Source: an uncultured Eubacteriales bacterium (GTDB lineage: Bacteria; Bacillota; Clostridia; Oscillospirales; UBA644). Taken from it: a stretch of DNA of 26,628 nt. Shown here one piece after another: positions 6,656 to 15,386 of the stretch (its first letter is position 1; the number at the start of each line of letters is the position of its first letter). Made by a program: the position numbers and the translations under genes. The notes beneath the pieces are model-generated. The model saw only the letters and a program-made list of their open reading frames with translations, had not been told where the DNA came from and searched no databases. The stretch spans positions 1-26,628 of the forward strand of contig CAKSQP010000011.1 of NCBI GenBank assembly GCA_934486965.1, read 5' to 3'.

Positions 6656-7498
6656 ATGAGGGATTTTTTCAGAGGAAAATTCTTTGCGGTCATCATTATC
6701 GTTCTCGCTTTTTTATTGGGATTTGTCGTCAACGCCGTTTTCGACGGGGGAACCACTCCTCCCGAAAATATCGTCGGAACGGTCTTTACTCCGGTGAAGA
6801 GCGCGGCGACCTATATCGGGAATTCGGTCGAAAAGTTTTTCAGGACTTTTGCCGATTACGACAGACTTAAAAGCGAAAACGAAACGCTTAAGGCGGAAAA
6901 CGACGATCTGACCGTCCGCCTTGAAAAAAGTTATCATCTTGAGACCGAGAACGAAAGGCTCCGCAAACTTCTCGAACTCACCGATAAACTTCCCGAATAT
7001 GGCAAGACCGAGGCGACGGTCGTTTCGGTTTCGGACGATAAGGTGTCTTCGATATTTACGGTGAACAAGGGCTCTCTTTCCGGAATAAAGAAAAAGGACG
7101 TCGTTATTTCTTCGGAGGGACTTGTCGGATACGTCCGCGACGTCGGGCTCAACTGGGCGACGGTCGTCACGATTCTCGACCCGCAGGTTGCCGTCGGAGC
7201 GTTTCTTCCGAGGACCGAACTTGTCGCGATGACCGAGGGCCACCGCGAACTCAAAGGCGACGGACTTTGCAGGCTTTCTTATCTTGAAAACACCTCTCTT
7301 ATAAACAGAGGCGATATTGTCGTCACTTCGGGTCTCGGCGGACTTTACCCCGAGGGCATAACGATAGGCAGAATAAGCGAAATAACGGTAAGCGACAACG
7401 GGCTTTCGCAATACGGAATAATAACTCCCGCAGTCGATTTCTCTTCTCTCAGATATGTATGTATCCTTTCGGCAAAGACGGAGGAGGGGGCTGAATGA
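6656..7498 (+). CDS. mreC: Cell shape-determining protein MreC
   Basis: A 280-residue protein with a short cytoplasmic start, one membrane segment at about residues 8-28, a coiled coil at about 65-108 (repeated Glu/Leu/Lys heptads), and then the beta-rich extracytoplasmic domain with the ILDPQVAVGAFLPRT and VVTSGLGGLYPEGITIG blocks typical of MreC. It links MreB and MreD to PBP2 outside the membrane. GGAG precedes the ATG. Its stop overlaps the mreD start by four bases, indicating translational coupling. Confidence 0.95.
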   Translation: MRDFFRGKFFAVIIIVLAFLLGFVVNAVFDGGTTPPENIVGTVFTPVKSAATYIGNSVEKFFRTFADYDRLKSENETLKAENDDLTVRLEKSYHLETENERLRKLLELTDKLPEYGKTEATVVSVSDDKVSSIFTVNKGSLSGIKKKDVVISSEGLVGYVRDVGLNWATVVTILDPQVAVGAFLPRTELVAMTEGHRELKGDGLCRLSYLENTSLINRGDIVVTSGLGGLYPEGITIGRISEITVSDNGLSQYGIITPAVDFSSLRYVCILSAKTEEGAE

Positions 7499-8019
7499 AG
7501 ATAAAGAAAATTCTTCTTAACGCCGTGTTTCTCCTGCTGTGCTGTCTCATTCAGTTTTCGGGCTTTCTCCGTGTTTTCGGAGCGGCGCCGAATTTTCTGC
7601 TGTGTTTTGTCGTCTGCCTTTCGGTGTCGGAGCAGTCTCCCGCGGTCGCGGTCGTTTTTGCCGCCGTCGCAGGTCTTCTTTCCGATTTCTTTTCGGGCGG
7701 ATTTTTCGGACACCGCACTTTCTGGGCGATAGCCACGGCTTATATTTCGGTCGCTTTGCTTTACCGCCTTTTTTCGCGGAACTTCAAAACCGTGCTTGCA
7801 ATCTATACCGTTTCCCATCTTGTAACGGATTCGGTCTATTATCTTTTATATTCTTTTTCAAAAACGGAAATTTCGTTTTTCGGAGAACTGTGGAGCGATT
7901 TTCTGCCGTCTTTTGCGCTGTCGCTTCCCGTTCTCGCGCTTCTCTATTTCATATACAGCAGGGTCTATTATAAAAACCCCGACGTCAGACTTTACGGAAA
8001 GGCAGGGTTCGGACGATGA
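7495..8019 (+). CDS. mreD: Rod shape-determining membrane protein MreD
   Basis: A 174-residue, very hydrophobic protein with five to six membrane segments, the usual MreD size. The APNFLLCFVVCLSV segment and the GLLSDFFSGGFFG loop match the conserved MreD pattern in which a DxxxG motif follows the second or third helix. It overlaps mreC by ATGA at the start and mrdA by ATGA at the end, so all three are translated as a coupled set in the elongasome operon. Confidence 0.9.
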   Translation: MKIKKILLNAVFLLLCCLIQFSGFLRVFGAAPNFLLCFVVCLSVSEQSPAVAVVFAAVAGLLSDFFSGGFFGHRTFWAIATAYISVALLYRLFSRNFKTVLAIYTVSHLVTDSVYYLLYSFSKTEISFFGELWSDFLPSFALSLPVLALLYFIYSRVYYKNPDVRLYGKAGFGR

Positions 8020-10043
8020 CAAAACGCACGGGCAGGGCAATCGCCGTTTTCGCAATTTTTGCGGCCGTCTGCGCCGTTTTCGTTTTCAGGCTCGCCTCTC
8101 TCCAACTTGTCCACGGCTCGGAATATCTTGAAAAGTCGAGAAACCGCGTCGTGACAAAAAGCGTCGTAAAAGCCGCGCGCGGCGAAATTCTTGACAGGAA
8201 CTGCCGCCCGATAGTTCAGAACAAACGTGTTTTTACGGTCGAATTCAACCTTTCGGCAATAAAAGACTTAAATAAAACGATAGACCAGATGCTTGAGATA
8301 TTCGGGACGACGGGGCAGGATTATATAAAGACGTTTCCCATTTCCGTGACCGAACCGTATATCTATTCCGAGAGTTTTCTCGAATCGGAAAGTCAGGTCG
8401 AAAGTTTCAAAAAGTTCCTTTCGGAAAGAAAAATCGAATACGGCGCCGCGGACTCCGTTATGGAGGCTCTGATAAAATACTATGACGCTGACACGTATCC
8501 TGCCGGAAACGCCGCGAAGATAGCCGCTGTCCGATACGAGATATCGCTCCGTTCGTCGGGCAGTTACTATACTTTCGCAAGCGATATAAACATAGAGACG
8601 GTCACCGCCGTCAAGGAAAACGTCGACGAGATCGCGGGCGTCTATATCGAAGAAGAACCCGTAAGATACTATACCGAAGACAATTTCGCTTCGCATATAA
8701 TCGGGTATGTCGGCAAAATTTCCGCCGAGGAATATGCAAATCTGCGTCAGGACGGATATTCGATGAACGACACCGTCGGTAAAGACGGTATCGAAAAGAC
8801 GATGGAGGAATATCTGCGCGGAACGGACGGCTATAAATACGCTATCCGCGACGTTACGGGCGCGACGACCGACGTAATCGAGAACGTTGAACCGAAAGCG
8901 GGCAACGACGTCATTCTGACGATAGACAAAAACCTGCAGATGATAGTCGAAGACAGTATTGAAAGCGTCGTCGGCAAAATCAAAGAACAGAACGGCGAAA
9001 AGGCTGCAATCTCCGCCTCCGCGGTCTTTCTTGAAGTCGGGACAAGCGACGTGCTTGCAATGGCTTCCTATCCGACCTACAACCTCGAAACGTTTTACGC
9101 GGACTATGACACCCTGTCGAAAGACTCCGGAAAACCTTATGTGAACAGGGCAATTTCGGGTCTTTTCGCACCCGGTTCGACTTTCAAGATGGTCACGGGT
9201 ATCGCGGCACTTGAGACGGGCACCATAACCCCGACTTACACCTACCGCTGTACGGGTCTTTACGATTATTATAAAGATATCACGTTTGTATGTTTCAATT
9301 CCCGCGCCCACGGAACAGAAACGGTCGTCGAGGCATTGCAGAAATCCTGCAACATCTTCTTTTTTGACGCGATAAGGCGAATGGGCATTGCAAAATTCGA
9401 AGAATACGGAAAAATGCTCGGCTTCGGTCAGAAAACGGGCATTGATATAAGAGGCGAAGTTTCGGGTATCCTTTCGGGTAACGAATACCGTCAGAAAGTC
9501 GGCGGGGAACTTCTCAAACCCGGTGAAGTCCTGCTTTCGGGTATCGGACAGAGCGACACCGCCGTAACGCCTCTGCAACTTGCAAACTATGCCGCAACGA
9601 TAGCGAACGGCGGCGTAAGAATGGTTCCGCACGTTATAAAAAGCGTAAGAAACAGCGAAACGGGGACGGTTATTTCCGAAACCGAACCCGAAGTCGCGGT
9701 CGATATGCACCTTAAGAAATCGACCGTCGATGTTATAACAAAAGGTATGAAAGCCGTTGCGGAAAAGGGCGGCGGTCTTTATTCCGCATTCAAGGACTAT
9801 ACGATAACGACCGTTGCCGTAAAAACAGGTACCGCCGAAAAAGCGTCGGGACTTCCTAACGCCCTTATTGTAGGTTTTGCGCCTGCGGACGATCCGAAAA
9901 TAGCGTTCGCGGTAGTCGTCGAAGAGGGCGGTATAAACGTCGCTCCGACGATCGCGGAAGTTATCAAAAACGCATTGAGTTATTACTATTCGAATATGGA
10001 TTCCCTCGACAGCGTTTCAAAAGAGGGACAGATGAATCCTTAA
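8016..10043 (+). CDS. mrdA: Penicillin-binding protein 2 (elongation transpeptidase)
   Basis: A 675-residue class B PBP. It has one N-terminal membrane anchor (about residues 8-27), a pedestal/dimerisation domain, and a transpeptidase domain with the catalytic SxxK in GSTFKM near residue 388, SCN near 443 and KTGT near 603. The position after mreBCD identifies it as the elongation-specific enzyme that cross-links lateral wall peptidoglycan with RodA. No rodA gene follows here, so the partner polymerase must be encoded elsewhere. The start overlaps mreD, and the stop is followed immediately by the AAAGGAGG site of minD. Confidence 0.95.
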   Translation: MTKRTGRAIAVFAIFAAVCAVFVFRLASLQLVHGSEYLEKSRNRVVTKSVVKAARGEILDRNCRPIVQNKRVFTVEFNLSAIKDLNKTIDQMLEIFGTTGQDYIKTFPISVTEPYIYSESFLESESQVESFKKFLSERKIEYGAADSVMEALIKYYDADTYPAGNAAKIAAVRYEISLRSSGSYYTFASDINIETVTAVKENVDEIAGVYIEEEPVRYYTEDNFASHIIGYVGKISAEEYANLRQDGYSMNDTVGKDGIEKTMEEYLRGTDGYKYAIRDVTGATTDVIENVEPKAGNDVILTIDKNLQMIVEDSIESVVGKIKEQNGEKAAISASAVFLEVGTSDVLAMASYPTYNLETFYADYDTLSKDSGKPYVNRAISGLFAPGSTFKMVTGIAALETGTITPTYTYRCTGLYDYYKDITFVCFNSRAHGTETVVEALQKSCNIFFFDAIRRMGIAKFEEYGKMLGFGQKTGIDIRGEVSGILSGNEYRQKVGGELLKPGEVLLSGIGQSDTAVTPLQLANYAATIANGGVRMVPHVIKSVRNSETGTVISETEPEVAVDMHLKKSTVDVITKGMKAVAEKGGGLYSAFKDYTITTVAVKTGTAEKASGLPNALIVGFAPADDPKIAFAVVVEEGGINVAPTIAEVIKNALSYYYSNMDSLDSVSKEGQMNP

Positions 10044-10055
10044 AAGGAGGACAGC

Positions 10056-10796
10056 ATGGGACAGATATATCTTGTAGCGTCGGGCAAAGGCGGGGTCGGA
10101 AAAACGACCGTCACCGCCAATATCGCCGCCTGCCTTGCAAAGAGCGGGAACAGGGTCCTTTGTTTCGACGGAGACCTTTATCTCAAAAATCTCGATATCC
10201 TGATGAATAAGCAGGACGAGGCGGTCTTCGACATTCAGGATATGTACCTTTCCCGATGCGATCTCGACAAGGTGATCCTCGAACATGATGAAATAAGCGG
10301 GCTGTTTTTCGTCCCCGCGCCGTCGCTTGTCGAAGAGGACGCGGGCGAAATGTATTCCTATATGATGAAACTCGCCGTCGAGATCTCCGAAAACTACGAT
10401 TTTATTTTTATTGACTGCCCCGCAGGGCTTTCCGCGGTACAGAAACTGATGACTGCCGACGCCGTACTTCTGCTTGTCGCAACTCCCGACCAGCCGTCGG
10501 TCAGAGGCGCCGAAAAAGTGGCTCAGATAGCGTACGACAAAGGGGCGCGCGCAAGACTTATCGTAAATAAGGTCCGCCCCGATATGATAAAGAAAAAACT
10601 TGCGCCGAACATAGACGATATTATAGACGACACGACCGTCCGTCTTATCGGGATAATCCCCGACGACAAGGCGGTGCTTTCGGCGGCTGCAAAAGGCTCG
10701 GTCCTGTGTCTTGAAAAGAAGAGCGACGCCGAAAAAGCAGTCGAAAACATTTCCGCAAGGCTTTGCGGAGCGACGGTGCCGTTACTTAAACTCTGA
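10056..10796 (+). CDS. minD: MinD-type ATPase (division-site selection)
   Basis: A 246-residue ParA/MinD-family ATPase. The deviant Walker A motif GKGGVGKTT is at residues 10-18 with its signature Lys, followed by a DGDLYLKNLD switch segment and FIFIDCPAGLS (Walker B). These features and the context after mreBCD-mrdA favour MinD over a chromosome-segregation ParA. It is somewhat short for MinD. The C-terminus ends ENISARLCG followed by a few residues, so the membrane-targeting amphipathic helix is short or altered. MinD normally acts with MinC, and with MinE or DivIVA/MinJ; neither minC nor minE is adjacent, although in many Clostridia they sit at this spot. Confidence 0.85.
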   Translation: MGQIYLVASGKGGVGKTTVTANIAACLAKSGNRVLCFDGDLYLKNLDILMNKQDEAVFDIQDMYLSRCDLDKVILEHDEISGLFFVPAPSLVEEDAGEMYSYMMKLAVEISENYDFIFIDCPAGLSAVQKLMTADAVLLLVATPDQPSVRGAEKVAQIAYDKGARARLIVNKVRPDMIKKKLAPNIDDIIDDTTVRLIGIIPDDKAVLSAAAKGSVLCLEKKSDAEKAVENISARLCGATVPLLKL

Positions 10797-10809
10797 CGGA
10801 GGTATTTTG

Positions 10810-11223
10810 ATGAATATTGCGTTGATTGCAAGCGATAAGAAAAAAGAACTTATGGTTCAGTTCTGCATTGCCTACGGCGGAATTTTGGAAAAACACCGTA
10901 TCTGCGCCACCGCTACGACGGGCAAGATAGTTTCCGACGCGACGGGGCTTGAAGTTTACCGTTTTCTGCGCGGTTCTGTCGGCGGCGGGGAACAGATCGC
11001 CTCAAGAATTGCGTATAACGAGATAGACGCCCTGTTCTTTTTCAGAGATCCGATGGCGAATATAACGGCGGATTCCGAGGAATGGACGCTTCTCCGTCTT
11101 TGCGATATACATAATATCCCGCTTGCGACAAATATCGCGACGGCGGAAATTTTGGTTCAGGCGATAGCAAGGGGAGACCTTGACTGGCGCGAGACTTACG
11201 ATAAATCAAAACAGCTTTTTTGA
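10810..11223 (+). CDS. mgsA: Methylglyoxal synthase homologue with altered active site
   Basis: A 137-residue protein of the MGS-like fold. IALIASDKKK, ATATTGKIVSDATGLEV, FFFRDPM and LLRLCDIHNIPLATNIATAE align along the whole of methylglyoxal synthase, which converts dihydroxyacetone phosphate to methylglyoxal. Compared with the E. coli enzyme as I recall it, several key positions differ: the AHD of the first strand is ASD, GGDQQ is GGGEQ (loss of the catalytic Asp71), and the His98/Asp101 positions are Ala and Glu. Asp20 and Asp91 are kept. It may therefore be inactive in the classical reaction or have another role. The start at 10810 is set by GGAGG 7 nt upstream. The position after minD is conserved in Clostridia. 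Confidence 0.75.
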   Translation: MNIALIASDKKKELMVQFCIAYGGILEKHRICATATTGKIVSDATGLEVYRFLRGSVGGGEQIASRIAYNEIDALFFFRDPMANITADSEEWTLLRLCDIHNIPLATNIATAEILVQAIARGDLDWRETYDKSKQLF

Positions 11224-11238
11224 GAAACGGAGACTAAT

Positions 11239-12495
11239 ATGCAGCAGATAAAAGCGCCGAGAGGGACAAGCGACGTCCTCGGCAGAGACAGTTATAAATG
11301 GCAGTACGTCGAAAACGCGGGCAGAGAGACCGCGGAAGTCTTCGGCTTTAAGGAAGTCAGGTTCCCGACCTTTGAAGAAACCGAACTTTTCGACAGAGGA
11401 GTAGGAGACACCACCGATATTGTCCAGAAAGAGATGTATACCTTTAACGATAAGGGCGGCAGGTCGGTAACCCTCCGTCCCGAAGGCACCGCGTCGGTCG
11501 TCCGTCAGACCTCCGAACACGGACTTTTCGGCGGACTTCTTCCGATAAAAGACTATTATATAATTTCCTGCTTCCGCTATGAAAAACCGCAGGCGGGACG
11601 TTTCAGGGAATTCCATCAGTTCGGCGTTGAAATGTTCGGTCCGAAAGACCCGTCGGCGGACGTCGAGATAATAAAACTTGCGGCATCTTTCCTTGAAAAA
11701 CTCGGAATAAAGGCAAACCTTACGATAAATTCGATAGGCTGTCCCGAATGTCGGGCGAAATTTCAGCAGTCGCTCCGTGAATATTTCGAAAACAGGAAAG
11801 ACGAACTCTGCGAGACCTGTAAGGACAGATTAACCCGCAACCCGATGCGTATTCTCGACTGCAAAAGCCCTGTCTGTAAGGATATCGCAAAGGACGCGCC
11901 GCTTATAACCGATTACCTTTGCGACGACTGCTCTGCGCATTACGAAAAAGTAAAAGCCAAACTGACGGCGGCGAATATCCCGTTTGTCTGCGACCCGCAT
12001 ATCGTCCGCGGACTTGATTATTATACGAAGACCGTTTTCGAATTTCTCGATCCCGAAACGGGACTTGCTCTTCTTGCAGGCGGCAGATACGACCTTCTCG
12101 TCAAAGAGATAGACGGCAAAAACGACGTTCCGGGGCTCGGGTTTGCGTCGGGTATCGAGCGCCTCGTTTCGGTAATGGAAAACGCGGGACATTCTTTCGG
12201 AAAAGAAAGAACGCCCGATATATACCTTGCAAATATCGGAGAGACGGCTCTTGACGCCGCGGAAAACATTGCGTCGGCTCTTCGCTCCGAAGGCATTTTT
12301 GCCGAAACCGACCTTATGGGCAAAAGTCTCAAGGCGCAGATGAAATATGCCGATAAAGTAAAAGCCCGTTTCTCGGCGGTTATCGGCGACGACGAAGTCA
12401 AAAATAAAAAACTTACTCTTCGCAATATGGAAAACGGCGACAGCACCGACGTTGCCTTTGACGATATCGCAAAGATAATAAAAGGGGAAAAGTAA
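11239..12495 (+). CDS. hisS: Histidyl-tRNA synthetase
   Basis: A 418-residue class II synthetase of normal bacterial length that charges tRNA-His. KAPRGTSDVLG opens the protein, FRYEKPQAGRFREFHQFG is motif 2, RGLDYYTKTVFEF and AGGRYDLLV are the histidine-specific blocks, and GLGFASGIERLV is motif 3; a C-terminal anticodon-binding domain follows. CGGAG precedes the ATG. The pairing with aspS directly downstream (one base between stop and start) is a common hisS-aspS operon in Bacillota. Confidence 0.96.
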   Translation: MQQIKAPRGTSDVLGRDSYKWQYVENAGRETAEVFGFKEVRFPTFEETELFDRGVGDTTDIVQKEMYTFNDKGGRSVTLRPEGTASVVRQTSEHGLFGGLLPIKDYYIISCFRYEKPQAGRFREFHQFGVEMFGPKDPSADVEIIKLAASFLEKLGIKANLTINSIGCPECRAKFQQSLREYFENRKDELCETCKDRLTRNPMRILDCKSPVCKDIAKDAPLITDYLCDDCSAHYEKVKAKLTAANIPFVCDPHIVRGLDYYTKTVFEFLDPETGLALLAGGRYDLLVKEIDGKNDVPGLGFASGIERLVSVMENAGHSFGKERTPDIYLANIGETALDAAENIASALRSEGIFAETDLMGKSLKAQMKYADKVKARFSAVIGDDEVKNKKLTLRNMENGDSTDVAFDDIAKIIKGEK

Positions 12496-12496
12496 A

Positions 12497-14290
12497 ATGA
12501 AAATTTCAAGTTTTAAGGGAATAAAAAGAAGCGGCTACTGCACCGATTTCACCTCCGCCGACTGCGGAAAAACAATAACGGTCGCGGGCTGGGTCCAGAG
12601 AAGAAGAGTTCTCGGAGGACTTATCTTCATTACGCTCCGCGACAGAAGCGGAGTTCTGCAACTCACTTTTGACGCCGCCGAAAACAAAGAACTTTTCGAC
12701 ACCGCCTATACTCTCCGCAGCGAGGACGTTATCGCCGCGACGGGAGTTATTCGCAAGAGAGGGGACGAGGCCGTAAACGCCAATATGAAAACGGGCGAAA
12801 TAGAAGTCGCGATTTCCGATCTCCGTATTCTTACCCGTTCCGAAACTCCTCCTTTCGAAATCGTCGAAAACTCGAACGTAAACGAAGAACTCCGCTTAAA
12901 ATACAGATATCTTGACCTGCGCCGCCCCGATATGCAGAGAATAATAATGCTCCGCCATAAGGTCGCGCATATTGCAAGAAACTATTTTTCCGACAATCAT
13001 TTTCTTGAAATAGAGACCCCGAACCTTATAAAAAGTTCTCCCGAGGGCGCCAGAGACTACCTTGTCCCGTCGAGAGTTCACCCCGGTGAATTCTACGCTC
13101 TGCCGCAGTCTCCCCAACTTTATAAACAACTTCTTATGGTCGCGGGTTTTGACAGATATTTCCAACTTGCGCGCTGTTTCAGGGACGAAGACCTGCGTGC
13201 GGAAAGACAGCCCGAATTTACCCAGATCGACCTTGAGATGTCCTTTGTCGACGTCGACGACGTTATCGCGGTCAACGAAGGTTTCATAAAGAAAGTTTTC
13301 AAAGAAACTATCGGCTACGACGTAAAAACGCCGCTCCGCCGTATGCCCTATAAAGAGGCGATGAGCCGTTACGGTTCGGATAAACCCGACCTTCGTTTCG
13401 GTTTTGAAATAAACGATATCACCGAGACTGTCAAAGATTTCGGCTTCAAAGTCTTCTCCGACACCGTCAAAAACGGCGGCAGTGTAAGAGCCATAGTTAT
13501 CGACGACAGCGCCGATAAACTTCCGAGAAGAGAGATAGACGCCCTTACCGAATTTGTCAAAACTTACCGCGCGAAAGGCCTTGCATGGCTCAAATACGGC
13601 GACGAAATTTCGGGCAGTTTCGTCAAATTCCTTTCGGAAGACGAACTCAAGAGCCTTGTTTCGGCTCTTAACCTGAAGAAAAACGACACCGTTTTCATCG
13701 TTGCCGACAAAGATAAAGTCGTTTTCGATTCTCTCGGCGCTCTGCGTTGCGAAATGGCGAGACGTCTCGGCAGAATCGACGACAAGAAGTTTGAAATGCT
13801 CTGGATAACCGAATTCCCGCTCTTTGAATACAGCGAGGAAGAACAGAGGCTTGTCGCAATGCACCACCCGTTCACCTCCGTTATGGAAGAGGATATCGAC
13901 CTTCTCGACACCGCTCCCGAAAAGGCGAGGGCAAAGGCGTACGATATCGTTATCAACGGTTACGAGGCGGGCGGCGGCTCGATAAGAATTTTCGACAGCA
14001 CTTTGCAGTCGAAGATGTTCGAAACTATCGGGCTTACAAAGGAAGAGGCTCAGGAAAAATTCGGATATCTCCTTACCGCTTTCAGATACGGCGTTCCTCC
14101 CCACGGCGGACTTGCTTACGGTCTTGACAGGCTTGTAATGCTCCTTGCGGGAACGGAAAATATCAGAGACGTTATCGCATTCCCGAAGGTCCAGAACGCT
14201 TCCGAACTTATGACCCAGTGTCCCGCTCCCGTTGATCAGAAACAACTTGACGAACTTTCCATTGCGGTCGTCAAAGCGGAAGAAAAATAA
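12497..14290 (+). CDS. aspS: Aspartyl-tRNA synthetase
   Basis: A 597-residue bacterial-type AspRS. It has an N-terminal OB-fold (GWVQRRRVLGGLIFITLRDR), class II motif 2 (FRDEDLRAERQPEFTQID), the bacterial GAD insertion in the middle, and motif 3 (GGLAYGLDRLVMLLAG) followed by IRDVIAFPK. It charges tRNA-Asp. Whether it also mischarges tRNA-Asn cannot be decided from the sequence here. Its ribosome site, AAAGGGG, lies in the end of hisS, so the two are translationally coupled. Confidence 0.96.
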   Translation: MKISSFKGIKRSGYCTDFTSADCGKTITVAGWVQRRRVLGGLIFITLRDRSGVLQLTFDAAENKELFDTAYTLRSEDVIAATGVIRKRGDEAVNANMKTGEIEVAISDLRILTRSETPPFEIVENSNVNEELRLKYRYLDLRRPDMQRIIMLRHKVAHIARNYFSDNHFLEIETPNLIKSSPEGARDYLVPSRVHPGEFYALPQSPQLYKQLLMVAGFDRYFQLARCFRDEDLRAERQPEFTQIDLEMSFVDVDDVIAVNEGFIKKVFKETIGYDVKTPLRRMPYKEAMSRYGSDKPDLRFGFEINDITETVKDFGFKVFSDTVKNGGSVRAIVIDDSADKLPRREIDALTEFVKTYRAKGLAWLKYGDEISGSFVKFLSEDELKSLVSALNLKKNDTVFIVADKDKVVFDSLGALRCEMARRLGRIDDKKFEMLWITEFPLFEYSEEEQRLVAMHHPFTSVMEEDIDLLDTAPEKARAKAYDIVINGYEAGGGSIRIFDSTLQSKMFETIGLTKEEAQEKFGYLLTAFRYGVPPHGGLAYGLDRLVMLLAGTENIRDVIAFPKVQNASELMTQCPAPVDQKQLDELSIAVVKAEEK

Positions 14291-14308
14291 TATTTATAAC
14301 ACAAACCT

Positions 14309-14352
14309 GCCTGAAAGACGGATTATCATATAATATGTACCGTCTTGCAGGC
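14309..14352 (+). promoter_or_regulatory. Inverted repeat around a -10-like TATAAT before the ABC operon
   Basis: GCCTGAAAGACGG (14309-14321) and CCGTCTTGCAGGC (14340-14352) form a 13-bp stem with one mismatch. The 18-nt loop contains TATAAT at 14329-14334. No good -35 lies 16-18 nt before it. The structure could be an operator over a weak promoter for the ABC operon, or a partial terminator for aspS that lets some transcription through; the T-run after it is poor. The role is inferred. Confidence 0.4.
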
Positions 14353-14378
14353 GGATTTTGTATGAGGAGAACCGACAG

Positions 14379-15386
14379 ATGATAAAAGTCGAAGGTCTGA
14401 CAAAAAAATACGGCAAAAATCTTGCGGTAAACAACGTTTCCTTTTCCGTTGCCGAGGGAGAAATCGTAGGCGTTCTGGGGCCTAACGGTGCGGGCAAAAG
14501 CACTCTTATGAATATGCTCACAGGCTACATATCTTCGTCCTACGGAAAAATCGAAATAGGCGGAAACGATATTCTGGAAAAGCCCTCCGAGGCAAAAAAA
14601 CTTATCGGATATCTTCCCGAAATTCCTCCGGTCTACCCCGAACTTACCGTTGAGGAATACCTTTCTTTCGTTTTTGATCTGAAAAAATGCAGATTTGATA
14701 AGAAAAAACATCTTGCCGAGGTCATGGATATAGTCAAAATTTCCGACGTCAAAGGCAGGGTTATCCGCAATTTGTCAAAAGGCTACCGCCAGAGAGTCGG
14801 ACTTGCCGAGGCCCTTATCGGAAGCCCCGAAATACTTATTCTCGACGAACCGACGGCAGGGCTTGACCCGAGGGAGATAGTCGAGATAAGAAACCTGATA
14901 AAGAAACTCGGAGAAAGGAAGACCGTCCTTATTTCGTCGCATATCCTTTCCGAAATTCAGGCGACCTGCGGCAGAGTTCTCATCTTTAATAAGGGCGAAA
15001 TTTTAATGGACGCCGATATCGAGACCCTTTCGCAGAACGTCGGACCCAACAGCCGTTACGGCGTTCGCCTTTCCGCTCCCGAAGACGAGGTCGTTCCCGT
15101 TATTTCAAACCTTGCGGGTGTTGCGAAAGCCGAGTTCGTCGGGTCGTTCGAAAAGGGAACGGTCGATATCATCGTCGAAGCGGATAAAAACGTCGATATA
15201 AGAAAAATTCTTTTCGACGAATGTGCAAAACGCAGCTGGTATATTCTCATGATAACTCCTCTCGGCGTAAGCCTTGAAGATATCTTCCTTAAAATAGTCG
15301 ATAAAAACACCGGCAAGGCGGCGCTTATCTCCTCCGAGCCGGAAAAAACGGAAAGCGAGGAAAAGGACGATGAAAGCGATAATTAA
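14379..15386 (+). CDS. ABC transporter ATP-binding protein, GldA-like
   Basis: A 335-residue ATPase with Walker A GPNGAGKST at residues 34-42, the signature LSKGYRQRVGLAEAL near 132, Walker B ILILDEPTAGLDP near 153, and a long C-terminal tail ending in an acidic stretch. The size and the downstream partners place it with the GldA-type ATPases of gliding-type ABC-2 exporters. The ATG at 14379 is preceded by GAGGAG; a TTG-initiated frame from 14358 would include this site and is rejected. Its 3' end overlaps the permease gene by 17 bases. The substrate is unknown. Confidence 0.9.
   Translation: MIKVEGLTKKYGKNLAVNNVSFSVAEGEIVGVLGPNGAGKSTLMNMLTGYISSSYGKIEIGGNDILEKPSEAKKLIGYLPEIPPVYPELTVEEYLSFVFDLKKCRFDKKKHLAEVMDIVKISDVKGRVIRNLSKGYRQRVGLAEALIGSPEILILDEPTAGLDPREIVEIRNLIKKLGERKTVLISSHILSEIQATCGRVLIFNKGEILMDADIETLSQNVGPNSRYGVRLSAPEDEVVPVISNLAGVAKAEFVGSFEKGTVDIIVEADKNVDIRKILFDECAKRSWYILMITPLGVSLEDIFLKIVDKNTGKAALISSEPEKTESEEKDDESDN

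Noticed and set aside
8268..9710. A 480-codon minus-strand open frame inside the PBP2 gene
   Set aside because: It is the shadow of a well-supported gene with all three transpeptidase motifs. Similar long antisense frames lie opposite aspS and mreB, as expected from the strong codon bias.
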